This document shows, in pieces, positions 11,500 through 23,050 of a stretch of 64,000 nucleotides of DNA. The notes under the pieces were generated by a model. That model made no database searches. It was not told the origin of the DNA and saw only the letters and a list, made by a program, of their open reading frames with translations. Position 1 is the first letter of the stretch; each line of letters begins with the position of its first letter. The position numbers and the translations under genes were made by a program. Source of the DNA: Viscum album (lineage: Eukaryota; Streptophyta; Magnoliopsida; Santalales; Viscaceae); assembly GCA_963277665.1 (NCBI GenBank), contig OY728130.1, positions 1,368,204,393-1,368,268,392 on the forward strand, read 5' to 3'.

Positions 11500-13330
11500 G
11501 GGTGGTGGTATTTAACTTTTAATGTCATGTAGTAGGGATTCATTTTCTTTTCATTTTTAATGTCATGCATCCAGGACATTTTCCTTATAGTTTAACATCA
11601 CGTCGTAAGGAAGTTTCTTTCCTTGAAATGTAATGTCATGTGGTAAATATATAGTAACTAATGTGAGAAATTTTTATAGATGTAGTTGGGTATACTTTTC
11701 ATTATCTGGGAGAATTTATATGAAAAGGGTCATCTTTTATCTATAAAAAGGATTATTGGTGGGTAGTCGTATACTAGATCCATCCTTTCACAGATTTATC
11801 ATGTGTGTAAGAAATCCATACATGGATCTAACTCGTGTGTAGGAAAGGTAACATTTCATGACTCATACCCTTTTTTAAAAGAGGTATATACTATTTTTTT
11901 CATTCAGTTTAATGTCATGTGGATATGACATTTATTCATAGGTCCAACCCATATGTAGTTAGGTATGTATTTTTATCATTTCACATTCTTTGGATGAACC
12001 CAAGATTATATATCTTTGTGCAGCTACATATATTGTGATGTTAGGAATCAATCCATATGTAGTTATTGTATGAAAGTTCCCTATGCAGGTCTGAACCATG
12101 CACATGAATGGGGGGATATTTTATTTATCATGACTGGACCCAAGAATTAGAGATCCAGACATCACTACATATCTTGTGAGGGTAGGAATCAAGACACATG
12201 TAGTTCTTTAATGTGAATCACTCTACATAGGTCTAAACTATATATATAGAGGGGGAATTATTCCCATTTACTATTGTATATGGGCCCAATATTGTATATC
12301 TAAGCATCACTATGTGTCCTATGATGATAAGAATCAATCCACACATAGTTCCTAAGAAACCATGTAGTTTAATGTCATGTGACAATGATATAGGATCCCT
12401 AACATGAAAAGGAGATATTTTTATTGGGATTAAGAATGAAGGTATGAGCATCACTACGTATCTTGTGATGATAGGAATCAAGTCAAATGTAGTTTTGGAA
12501 TGGAGGTGTGGTGGGGGACCAACACCAAGGATATCAGTTCTCTCGGGTGAGGACCATGGTAATGCGTAGTTTTATGTTATACAAGAGACATTAACCATGA
12601 AATTTAACATCATGTAAAAAGACTTATGATGTTCCTTTTAAATACTTGATTATAGGACCATGATAAAGCTGTCATGCACTCATATTCCTTATTTGGGCAG
12701 GGAATCCATTACAAAAATTCATAATCTCATGTGATCTATTCTTAGTGTGAGAAAAATTGAATGGAAAAGGTTACTCTAACCATATAGAGAATATTAATGA
12801 GTGGACATGGGAATTTTGTATCATGCGGTGGCTAGACCAAGATATAGGATTGAGGTATCCCTAAATATCTCATTGAAATGAGAATCAAGAAATACATAGT
12901 ACTAGAAACCTATGCAGTTTAATTTCATGCAGGGTGGATATCGATTATACAGTTTAATGTCTTATGGTAAGGATGAGGGTCATACAACATGGAAGAAAAG
13001 TAATATTATAGTTGGTACCAATAATGTAGGTTTTGTAATCACTATGTATCCTATGATGATATGAATCAATCGACATAGACTTATTGTATGAAGAGATTCC
13101 TATATGGATCTGAATTGCACCTAGGGATAGGGGTATTTCATTTTTTCACATAGATTTAATTTGTGTGCAATGAATCATAAGTGAGAAAATGACTCTTGTA
13201 TAGTTTAATTTCATGTGGTGAGTACATCATCTGTATATTTTAATTTTATATGGTTAGGACATGATTTTGGAGTTTAACGTCATGTGACCGAGATGTGATT
13301 GTGCGGTTTAACATCCTGTGACTAGGCCGT
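11500..13330. repeat. Block B of mixed short repeats (tttaatgtcatgtgg and tacgtat/cgtagtt motifs)
   Basis: Two short words alternate. One is gtttaatgtcatgtggt, seen with variants near 11,515, 11,555, 11,590, 11,630, 11,908, 12,368, 12,600, 12,920, 12,955, 13,205, 13,270 and 13,305. The other is a 45-50-bp motif, catcactacgtatcttgtga followed by ggaatcaagtccacatgtag, near 12,000-12,070, 12,150-12,210, 12,300-12,350, 12,450-12,495 and 13,035-13,085. The second is related to the hairpin motif of block A. The array ends where the integrase C-terminus of G2 begins. No genes are seen. Confidence 0.7.
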
Positions 13331-13334
13331 TTGA

Positions 13335-14440
13335 TGCTTGATGAAAGCTATGAAAAGTATTTCTTAAGAAACCTTGCATTGGTGGGGGGCGTGACTCATT
13401 ACCCATCCATTGTGGCTAGTGAGTAATATTCATTGTGATAGAACTTATGTATGATATATGTATCTTCCCATTTGGATTCCAATTTTGGAGACTTCTTTCC
13501 TGGTATCATTAGGTTTCTGAGAGCCAATACTAGTTCTCCTTAGAGGAATGAGTGGAGGAAAACCTTTTTATTAAAGGATTGTGTGATCTGATTTTGATGA
13601 ATTTCAAGATTTTTCAATTTATGCAACCTGTTATCATCAAGCCTCTCCAACTCATCTATCCACCTTTTCAATTTACCATCATCTGAGAGTTTCCCGCATA
13701 AAGTTATTCAAAGTGAAGGAAATTGGAATTCTATGGGAAATACTACCTCAGTTCTTCACACCAATGAATAAAATGTTTATTGTGTAGTAGTATGTGTGGT
13801 GGTATGGTAGGCCCATAAAATATGGAGGAGATTTTCTAGGAAAAAATTCTTGTCCTTATTCACCATCTTATAGATTATATTTGAGAGAGTCTTATTGAAG
13901 GCCTCTATATATCAATTTTCCACTTCATGATAATGAGATGAATGATTAGACTCGATGTTGTACTCCTAGTATAATTTAATTAACTTCATATAATAGAAGT
14001 TAGTGTTGTTATCCATCAATATCATGTGAGGGACTCCGAACCTAGTGATGATATGGGACTTCATGAAGTTGATGATATTATTCATCATGACTTCCTTGAG
14101 GGGTATTTCCCTATCCCATTTTGAAATGAAGTTGGTATAAGTAAGGATACACTTTAACTGCTTAGCTATGACTGGCGGGTATGGCCCCACAACATCCACT
14201 CCCCATATGGAAAAAACCAAGAATATTTAGCAGTATTTAACAATTATGGGGGTTGATGGATGAAGTTTTAATGGATTTAACATACATGAAATTTTCTAGT
14301 GAATTCCACATAGTACCATATCATAGTTTTCCAATGGTAACAGAACCTCAAAATTTAATGGAAGAGCCTATTCAAATACTAGTGAGTGCCACATGAGCCT
14401 GCATGAGCTTCTTCCATGACATAAGGAATCTATATTTCTA
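13335..14440 (-). pseudogene. G2 integrase, decayed
   Basis: The catalytic core is an open 84-codon stretch at 14,220-13,966: WGVDVVGPYPP (first Asp), then YTNFISKW, SHIITRFGVPHMILMDNN (second Asp) and the start of the following loop. Just upstream (about 14,440-14,230) is a degenerate zinc-binding region with EAHAGSCGTH and a later Cys, in shifting frames. Downstream (about 13,720-13,340) is the C-terminal domain with DELERLDDNRLHKLKN, SFNKKV, LESKWEDTYII and a final NARFLKKYFS, matching the usual end of Tat/Athila-type pol. The third catalytic residue (Glu) is not resolved because of frameshifts around 13,900. Integrase would normally insert the cDNA. Confidence 0.85.
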
Positions 14441-14759
14441 ATATGTATTTGAGGAAGACTCCATCAAACACTCACTTTTAGATGGATTTTTTCTCATTTG
14501 GACAATCTCGTAGGGTAAAATTAACTGCTTGCTATCAAATATGTTCCCTTATATATCATTCTGTGGGGAGAGTCACATTTTGGAGATAATAAATTATGAG
14601 CTCCCTCCATCCAAGGGTGGATATAGGTTCATCATGCTCTGAGGTGGTGTTGACCTAATTGATTTCCTCCATGTCGTAGATTATGATCTGTGAGACCATT
14701 CTTTAGTTCATGATGTAGAATATTTCTTCCTCCTGATCAAGGTGATCTAGGACTATGGT

Positions 14760-15170
14760 TGCATTATAAAATTCATTATCACAAGAATTATTTGATTAGA
14801 GAACATGATGCAATATGGGTTCAAAAGGTAATTCCTCAATTAGTTCTCTGATGTAGCTAATGAGATGGGCCAATTCTTCCTTTTTGATGGTATATTATCA
14901 ATTGATATAATTTATAACTTTCTCCAAATACCCTTTTATGTTCAGGTATGATATTTTTTGTTTTAGGTCTAGTTTCAAGCCAGTGATGAGGCATTGGTAT
15001 TAAACCTCTCTATTTGTGCAGCCTTCATATAATGAGAAAGAGGAGGTGAAAATTTCTTTATCTAGAGAAACAAATACAATCCCTAATCCAACCTGATTGA
15101 ATTTTCGGTTTTCTAGTCTCTTGTTGATAGGACTTTGGTAAGCTCCATCAAAATACATTTACCATGCCTA
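14760..15170 (-). pseudogene. G2 second RNase H of archaeal type (aRNH)
   Basis: Reading from 15,170 down: MYFDGAYQS (first catalytic Asp), then GLGIVFVSLDKEIFTSSFSL, EGCTNREV.YQCLITGLKL and LNIKGYLEKVIN, followed by KKEELAHLISYIRELIEE. This order (DGAY, then G-I-V-F-x-[ST], then C-[ST]-N-x-[EV]-x-Y-x-x-L-I-x-G-L) is the archaeal-like RNase H that Tat/Ogre elements carry between RNase H and integrase. A stop codon replaces a residue in the N-E-A-E-Y segment, where the catalytic Glu should be, so it is inactive. This domain is the best lineage marker in the left third of the window. Confidence 0.8.
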
Positions 15171-15399
15171 GGAAGTGTCATAGGTATAGAAAACCTCCTC
15201 ATATAGAAGATTAGTGTCCACTGGTGTTTTTTCTGGAGGAGGGTGTGATTCTAGGAAATTAGCCAGGGTTGACCCTTTTACCAAATTCTATGACATTAAA
15301 TGAATGTTGTATTAATGTAGAATGAACTCACATCAGGCCAAATTCTTAGTCATTACGGTATGACCAAGGATTCACTTGAGTGTATAGATATGATAGAAC

Positions 15400-15720
15400 A
15401 TGTGGAATTCATAGTACTTCAAGTAATGCCTCATCTTTTTTCACTATAAAGATGAGTGTGAGGTAGTCATTCATGACATCAAAATATCGGGACTTAACAC
15501 CTAGAATTGTTTAGTTTAGGTATTAGAGACTGTTCTCACTCACCGTATCATTATTATATGTTGGGAGGGTGCCAAGTGAGCATTCCATGATGTCCACATA
15601 TACGATGAGTAGATTTCATTCCACTAAAAACATCATGATCAGTGGGTGTATTAGATACTGCTTGATACTCTCAAAGGCTTATTAACAGTCCTCATACATT
15701 TGATAGGTGATTCGCTTCTT
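15400..15720 (-). pseudogene. G2 gypsy-type RNase H, decayed
   Basis: Downstream of RT the minus strand reads RITYQMYEDC, then AFESIKQYLIHPLIMMF and LIVYVDIMECSLGTL, followed by YFDVMNDY. This corresponds to the connection segment and the beginning of the standard Ty3/gypsy RNase H (x-A-F-x-x-[IL]-K-x-x-L, P-L, [LI]-Y-[LV]). Several stops interrupt it and later catalytic motifs are not readable. Confidence 0.65.
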
Positions 15721-15729
15721 TATTAGATT

Positions 15730-16520
15730 GTTAAATGGGAGAATTTTTACAGAAAATTTGGATATGAAAGTCTGAATTTAAGCGATTTTCCCTTGGATTC
15801 CCCTTAGTTCTTTGATATTTTAAGGGGGTAAAATTTCCAGGATTATGCCAGTATTCTCAGGGTGAACCTCAATTCCATGGTGGCATATGAAATATATATA
15901 TAATTTCCCTAAATTTACCTTTAAAGTTAATTTCATTGGATTGATCTTTAGACTATGCTTCCAAAACTTGTTAAAGACTATTTGAAAATATGTGAAGTGG
16001 TCACCTCATTGTTGGGATTTGATCACCAGGTATTCGACATAACATTCATCTATTCTATCCAAGAAGGGATTAAATATATGATTCATGGAATATTGATAAG
16101 TGGTTCCATCATTATTTAACACAATAGTCATGAGATAATATAAAAATATCCCCTAGGGTTTTCTGAAGGTAGTGGATTCCTCATCCTTAGGGGTCATATT
16201 TATCTAATTTTACCCTGAGTACCCATCCATAAAGGAAAGGTATTTAAAGACATTAGTTGCATCGATCAAGAGTTCTATGATTGAAAATGGGAAATCATAA
16301 TTTAGGAAGTGTTTATTAATGTATTTGAAATCGATGCAGACCACAATCTTCCCATTTTTCTTCTTGATGGGGATGATGCTGTTGATCCATCTTGGGTATT
16401 TTACTTCTCAAAAAAAGTTAGATTTGATCAATTTTTCAGCATCCACCTCTACATATGTAGAATGATATGGGTGCCTCCTCTTAGCTCCCTACTTGAAACC
16501 TTCATGGTCATTAGGTAAGA
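15730..16520 (-). pseudogene. G2 reverse transcriptase, decayed and catalytically dead
   Basis: Reading down from about 16,400: WINSIIPIKKKNGKIVVCID, FKYINKHFLNYDFPFSIIEL and LIDAT match motifs A/B of Ty3/gypsy RT (V-x-K-K-N-G-K-x-R-x-C-[IV]-D-[FY]-x-x-L-N). Further down, GTTYQYSMNHIFNPF is followed by YVEY (16,030-16,041) in place of YVDD, then LKINPMKLTLKV, GIEVHPEN and LRGIQGKIA. Loss of the second Asp in YxDD abolishes polymerase activity in this family. Stops fall after YVEY and elsewhere. It would copy element RNA into cDNA. Confidence 0.88.
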
Positions 16521-17059
16521 TGATTTGGTGTGTAGACACATCTAGATTCAGTCCGAGCATTTCTATATAATTCCATGTGAACACATATCATATTTTATTT
16601 AGAAATACGATATACATATCTTGCTCCTCAAGAGGCTTGGTGAAACTAATCAATGTAGGTTGTGGGTCTTCTTACATTCCTAGATTTATTTTCTTGAGCT
16701 CATCAATGGTAGTGTAGATGAATTCCTAAAATAAAGGAGGGTCATTCCTAAGGTCATCCTCTTCTTCTTCCACCTCCAAGTCTATAGAGTCATTTTTAGA
16801 TGAAGTCATAAATCTAGGAGAATCTCTATCATTGTTGAGATAAAATAGGCTGTGGTAAGTGGAATTGTCATCCCCTACCACCAAATTCATTTCATATATA
16901 TTCTAGAGATTATTTTCTTTTACACTATCACTAGGGATAGTGGGGTCTTGGACATATGGGATCATGTCTATCACCACGACTAGATTTATGAGAAGTACAT
17001 AGTCGCTATTAAGCATACAACAAGGATTCATAGGGGTGGTCCCCAAGCCATTGGTGGAT

Positions 17060-17560
17060 TCAAGCTATATATTATCATCCTCTATTGGTTGTTTTAATAT
17101 GATTTTATATAAATATTCCTCAACATACGTGGATTCACAACTCTGGAAGGGGGTACAATCACCATGCAGTATGCCAACCTTTCCATCAATGGGGTATTTT
17201 AAACACTGATGGAATGTTGAGGCCACCGCCACATGGCTATAGAGCTAGGGACTTCTGAGTAGGATATTTTATGAAGTGTTTGGATGGATAAACATAAAAT
17301 TAGTGTTATATTTTAGATATCCAAATTGAGCTTTTAGATTTATCTCTCAAAGTGGTTTTTGATCATGCTTATCATACCCTTGAATGGTCATCTTTGTGGG
17401 ATATAGATCCCCTTCTTTATATCCCAAACACCAAAGGGTCAGAATCAGGATGAGGTTAAACCCACAACTATTTTCAATCATATCCCCTTAGATGTTTACA
17501 TTATCGAGAATACCTAAAACATATAGGGGTTTTATGTGTCTCTTGACGAAATATTCCTAA
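17060..17560 (-). pseudogene. G2 protease region, decayed
   Basis: At about 17,220-17,100 the minus strand reads FHQCLKYPIDGKVGILHGDC followed by TPFQSCESTYVEEYLYK. This lines up residue by residue with the G1 protease end (HKFLKYSINGRVGIIQGD, SPFALFES). The upstream portion up to about 17,560 is broken by stops and frameshifts, and I cannot see the catalytic triad. Confidence 0.65.
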
Positions 17561-17699
17561 TCCTACTTTGTGAATGAGATGACGACATGGCATTTTGATG
17601 GTGTGGTATCCAATCGATAGAACTCAGTTGTAGTGACATTTATCTCAAAATATTGTAGGATATAGTGAGATTTAATGAGTTCCTCCATGAGTTCTTTTG

Positions 17700-20049
17700 A
17701 AAGATGAATCAAATCTAGTATTGAGAACAAGGATGGGATAACCGCCAACTATTTTTGGATGTCATACTTTTGTGCCATAGGTCAGTGATTCCTAAGGTGG
17801 GGTTACTCATTATTATGTGGATCATAAGTTTAAGAATTTGAGGTATATGGTCCTGGATCTTGTACAAGTTTGAGGGATCATCTGATTCTAGTGGTGTAGG
17901 TTGTTCTAGCCTTACCCATTGTCTAGGTCGATCAGATAATTGCACCCCCGCTAAGTGTTCATGTAAGACAACTAGGTGTAGAAAATAACTAGAGGGTTCC
18001 AAAACACCTCCATGTCTCTATTGGGCTTACTGGAGCACTTTTCCATGAGTCTTATCTTCATATATGTTTTCTATGGGGATGTGATTGAAATATTAGGTCC
18101 ATACACACATATGGTACCCCCAATATCCTCAGTTCTTGTGCATGTGGCCTCCTATTCCCCAGTCAGTTGAGGGGAACTCATAATCAAAGGCATATTAATC
18201 ATAAGAGAAGGGATATTACAAGTGTATAATGTTATAAAAAACCAAATATGAGATTCTCTTCTGATGAGGGTTCTATTTTTTGGGAAGTTCATATGATTCA
18301 AATGTTTTACAAAAGAAATATGAAAGAGTCAGAGCTTTCATTAGAGCAGAATATGACTCTTCCTATTCTTTCTTTTCTTGTGTCTGATGGTTTCATCCAC
18401 TTTCAGGAGGAATATAGATGTTACCTCCCTGGGTAGTGGAACCTTTATGGGTCTACAAAGCTATTCTCTTAGGGTGGTATGATCTTGGTCAACTATTTTT
18501 CAAGTAATCCAGTTATTGAACTTCTATCCATACCTTGCTGATAATTTTTACCAATAAACCTCTCCTTATGACTAGAAAACAGTTATGAAGGACACCTATG
18601 TCAGGGATTTATCCAACATCACCTATCTGGAATCAACTATGATTTGGAGCACATAATTGAAAATGAAACAATCTTGGATTTTGTGACCCAACCTTCTATA
18701 GAAAGGTAAGTAGTCAGGACGATCAGTGAGGTTGACCTCATTAGGCTTCTTGGGCTGTGGCAGCTTGAGTAGGTTATTGTCTATAGATGTAAGGAAATAA
18801 TTAAGGACTTGTTCATTTCATAAGGAGTTTATTTTATTCATATTCTCTTCAAATCATGGGTGAATCGAATATATTTTTTCTTCTAATCGAGGGTGATTTT
18901 GTGGATATTTCCACTCAAAAAGAGGCACCAGGAAGTTTAGGACCTTCATAGATTCTTGGAGAATCATTTATACTAGTTTGAGAGTAGCAATGGTAGTTTT
19001 TCCATGCTAAGCCTTTTCCATTGTGTTGAAGGCATAAGTTGAGATTTAGTTCGGGTATACTGGATGGTTTCTTCCAAACATTTTTCCATTTATGTGAACT
19101 CATGGAACCCACCTAGATACTTCATTGGGATCATAGGTGTTTGCAGTTCATCCCGTATATTTTTAGTACAGAGTTATAGAAATTTACCTTATGAGAGAGG
19201 GATGCTAATAGAATAGTTTAAACCTTTCCATCTAGGTATAACGTCAGACACCCTTTCATTTTCACGTTGTTTGAAGTTTTTCAGGTCATTTTTTTCCTCA
19301 GTGTGGTGCCGAACTAGTAAAGGAATTGATGAAGAAGGTCTTCTTATTCTACAATAGATACTTCTAGAATAATGTTATACTAAACAAAGGCTATCCCTAC
19401 TAGGATTTGTATAAAAAAACTCATCTTGGTTTCATCCTACTAATATAAAGGGCCAATCATCAGACCACATTGGGATACAAAGTGAGTGAGATACTATTTG
19501 GGATCCTCTACACTTTCAATGGAGGGGAAGTTAAGATTTACAAAATTGGGTGGAGAAAACGTGTCATCCTCCAATTCGGGAAATGGATTCTTCTTAAGCT
19601 ACACAGGTGCTTAATTTAATTATATGTCTTCCATTAAAATATCCATGGACTCATTTGAGTTGATAAAATCCATAGGTACTTCTTTATAAGATTCCTCCCA
19701 TCTATAGGGAGTGGGCAATGCCTGATGAGGTGTCCCTATTTTCGTCTCCTACTAATTCTCAATTTTTTTGATAAGACTAAATGATTTCCCTATCAAGGAA
19801 GAGGCTATCACAATAATGGAGGTAAGTCATGATCATTTTGACTTCCTCTTTTATATATATTGACTTACTAGAACCTAATATGGTCTGACGATCAGATTCC
19901 ACTCTTATAGGTGGATTGAATATTTCCAGATGTATGGGAGGAAGGATATTCATCTCAGCCTGAAGATGATACCCAGTAGGAATGTTTCCCCTGAGTATCT
20001 CCTCATTAAGTTGTCTGATATTTTTCATCTCATTCTCATATTGTTCCAT
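17700..20049 (-). pseudogene. G2 gag, decayed
   Basis: The N-terminal block (20,049-19,777) opens MEQYENEMKNIRQLNEEILR, a likely coiled coil at the same place as in G1. The capsid core near 19,480-19,280 is recognisable but frame-shifted (FIQILVGIAFV, EDLLHQFLY, then RWKGLNYSI in another frame). Near 18,710-18,640, FHRRLGHKIQDCFIFNYVLQ corresponds to the degenerate zinc-knuckle-like motif of Tat gag. An open stretch at 18,002-17,715 (start MEPSSYFLHLVVLHEHLAGV) lies between gag and protease and has no domain I recognise. Plus-strand similarity to G1 gag near 2,632-2,730 is visible at about 19,480-19,560. Confidence 0.7.
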
Positions 20050-20768
20050 TCATTCCTCCATGGAATGAATTTTGACTATTGGGGGTAGTAATTGGGATAT
20101 ATCCACACCTTTCCCTTTATCATTGGTAGTGTTCCACCACAGAGGTGGAAACTCATTATTATAATGTTCCATGTTTTGTATCCCCCTCTAGTTATAGGTA
20201 TGTGCAGCTTCAATGTGTGCATCTAGATCATCCTCTCAGGGTATATTTTCCTAATTGAGTCCCTCTGTATCTCTGTCTTGATCCACATTAACTATTATGT
20301 TAATGGTAACTAAATTTACAAAGGTGTATTGGGAAATGGTAGTTGTATCATTAATTTTGATGAAATAAGATGATTCTACACTGCCTGCAATTCAGGATTT
20401 TCTAGAACCATTGGCCATATTGGGCTGTTTTGGCTTATGACCCCAGCAGGGTTTGATTTCCTTTGTCAAACGCTCCTCCTGTCTTGACCTGTGAGTAGTG
20501 ACCTTGAGGGAGATTTTGATCATGGATGTTGAATGGTCCCCAAATAACATAGGTTTATCTTGTGGAGAGAGGAACATATGAGATACTAACCGTCAATATT
20601 TTCCTCCCAACTCGGAGAAGACTAATTCCCTCTATGGTGATGATGATGATGAAAATTCCACTAGCACTACAAGATAAGGACTTTCCGGGGCCACCATTGG
20701 CATTGGTTGATCCTGTTGTTGAGGATTAAATGATTCTAGTTGAGGATTTTATGACTCTTGGGATGGAT

Positions 20769-21010
20769 GTTGATATATAAATTCCCCCAACCCAGTGGGC
20801 TGGGGTTGATCTGGAACCGTCATTGATTTCTCTAGGACCCTCTTCAGGGATGATGACCCTAGTGATGGTGATTGAGATATAAATGCCCACAAACCAATAG
20901 GTTGAGATCTTTTTGTAGATGCTAATGATATGTCCCGAATCCTCTTAGAAATTGATGATCCTAAGGGTGGAGGAAGTGGTAGATATTCCCCCTGGCTCGA
21001 TGGGTTGGGT
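20769..21010. repeat. About 102-bp degenerate repeat, 3 copies
   Basis: Units near 20,769, 20,870 and 20,974 share a pattern like gatatataaattcccccaac, then a gggtt(g)g word. Between the first two copies lie parallel words such as ctaggaccctcttcagggat and cgaatcctcttagaaattga. Minus-strand translation gives related peptides (HWVGGIYIS and YWFVGIYIS), so the repeat may once have been coding. Confidence 0.6.
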
Positions 21011-22370
21011 CCACTCCTGGATGGATGCTATGATAGCTACTATTTCGAACTGTTAGATGTAGAGTAGCTCTACTCATATAGGAGTTGGGTGCAATGGATA
21101 CCCATGACAAGAGTTGATATCAATGGGAAGTTATTGAGTTGATCACAACTTCAGATTCCATGTCTAAAATGAATTCTCATTATTTTGAGAGGCCCAATTC
21201 AAAGATCCATGGGCTATCCTCTCCCTCCATTTATAATATATTAACTTTTCTTAAGTAGGTGAATTACATTATAGTGACCAACTGGCTTGCACATAACCAA
21301 GTCCTCTGATCTCTTCAGAGGACATAAAATTACATGATACCATATCTGAGAGGATATACTATTCTAGGGGTGTAGTGAAATATAACGCTTCATACTTTCA
21401 TCATCGTTGAATATGGATACATGACATGGATTTAGTGATCAATTTCCGAAGTGTTTTGATGTAATAGAGAAAAGAATTTTGCATATTTTCACCATGATTT
21501 TCTTGGTTTAGAACCCAATCCATGAAGATATCAGCCATCTCTAACTGATAACAAAGTATCTTAATGGTCCAAAGGTGACCCTCGTATCCTGGATAATGGA
21601 GGTATCTATCCTTAAATTTTTGATGAGTTTTCCAAATATTTTAATGTATATAAGGAATTAAATCCTTTTATATCTCATTTGGGATCCCATAGTCAAAGTG
21701 GAAAGGGGCCATAACATGATGGGAAGGTTGTTTCTAGCCAACTCTCTCCATATGTCAATGTTGACCTTCTATTTGTTAGGATTACACACCTCTATCTAGT
21801 TAGAACACACAAGGTGCTTCTTGGGGTCAACTACTGATCTAAGTAGAATGTTTCTAGAAGTTGATGGGGAAATATATATGGTTTATCCTGATGTTTCAAT
21901 CACCTATCTATATTAAGATGTCTGAGTTTTGAACACCTATCTATATAAAGGTGTTTGGTAAAGTGGATAATTTCTTTTTTATGTGGGAGATATCACTGTG
22001 GGGAGGTTAACCACAATGGATGTCAGGAGTAGAGTCCCTATGATCCATCTCCACACTACCACAAGGAGGACTATCATGGTAATGATCACATTTTACTTTA
22101 GTTGAAGATTCAAATAACCCTTGAAGTTTTGAGAATGTATCTTGAACAACATCAAGGACCCTATAATTGAGAATATTACAGATATGAGCCTTTTTCTGAA
22201 TCATGGATTTAATTTTTCAACCTTCCCTTTTGGAATTACAAAGGGATAAGATCCTGCTGTGTGACAATTTCCAGACTTTGTTGATAATAATCTAGTTTCG
22301 TGGGAGTATGAGGCTGCTTCTAAGAAGATTTTATAATATTCCAATGATCTTATTCATTATTGAATGGAAT

Positions 22371-23050
22371 ATGATCCTGTCCTGAGGCATGTTCCATTAT
22401 CACTTGGCGATCCATGGTCATAATGGGATTTTGAGAATGATATTGAGCCTTTGGAGTATTCCACCGGTCTTTTTTTATGACTATGAGCCTGTCCCAAGGC
22501 ATGTTCTTCTCTCACTTTGAAATCCCCAGTTGGAATGAGATTATGAGCTCAGTATGAATATGTATTCCCTATTAAAATATTCCAATAGACCTCCAAAATG
22601 GGATAAATAATATGATCCTATCACTATATGGCCTTAAAAGGATACTGGTGTAGTCGTTCATTGGTGGAATTAAGAATATGCTCATGGGTTCCATAATCTA
22701 CTCGAATATGCCAGGTAGATTCACTAATAGGAATATGAGCATATCCAAATGCATGTACCATTTTCACTTGGTGATCCTTGATTAGAACAAGATAATGAGC
22801 CTGATCCTAAGCCTTTTGAGTAAGCCAATAATCTTTTTCAATACGAATATGAGCCTGTCCTGAGGCATGTACCACTATCACTTGGTGAACATAGACCGTA
22901 ATAGGGATAGAGGTTTAATACTAGGATTTTGGAATATGCTTATGGTATTTTTTGATAGTAATTTTCTTCTTTCTTAAGTAATGTGCCACTCACACCTGGT
23001 GATCCCTATTTGGAATGGGAATATGATCTCATTCCAACACCTCATCCTTT
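22371..23050 (-). repeat. Degenerate 112-129-bp tandem repeat with peptide similarity
   Basis: Units start near 22,371, 22,483, 22,612, 22,733 and 22,848, with a weaker one near 22,930-23,020. The plus-strand core is atgagcctgtcctgaggcat followed by gtaccactatcacttggtga. Read on the minus strand, four units give related peptides (VHASGQAHI, VHAFGYAHI, EHALGQAHS and, in a shifted frame, EHASGQDHI), preceded by DHQV-like residues. An ancestral coding repeat of about 40 residues is plausible. Unit lengths are no longer multiples of three. Confidence 0.65.

Larger units (their letters stand above)
5560..13330 (-). mobile_element. LTR and untranslated region between G1 and G2 (5' LTR of G1 and/or 3' end of G2)
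   Basis: These 7.8 kb have no meaningful coding sequence. They lie between the start of G1 coding DNA and the end of the G2 integrase, both on the minus strand. Support for LTR identity: a minus-strand TATA box (8,973-8,980); a U5-like stretch near 5,655-5,675 (plus-strand ctacgtcttcgggcggg); and, near 7,590-7,670, sequence that recurs at 37,420-37,500 in the flank of the Sirevirus, where the right end of G2 should lie (shared words include cctacgta, catagttt and cataaattttaacgt). I see several repeat arrays but not a second full LTR copy, so the region may be one LTR plus a 3' untranslated region, shared by G2 and G1. Exact ends are not visible. Confidence 0.6.

Noticed and set aside
16309..16518. 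Plus-strand open frame of 69 codons
   Set aside because: It is the antisense of the G2 RT (minus-strand VCIDFKYIN region), which has clear homology.
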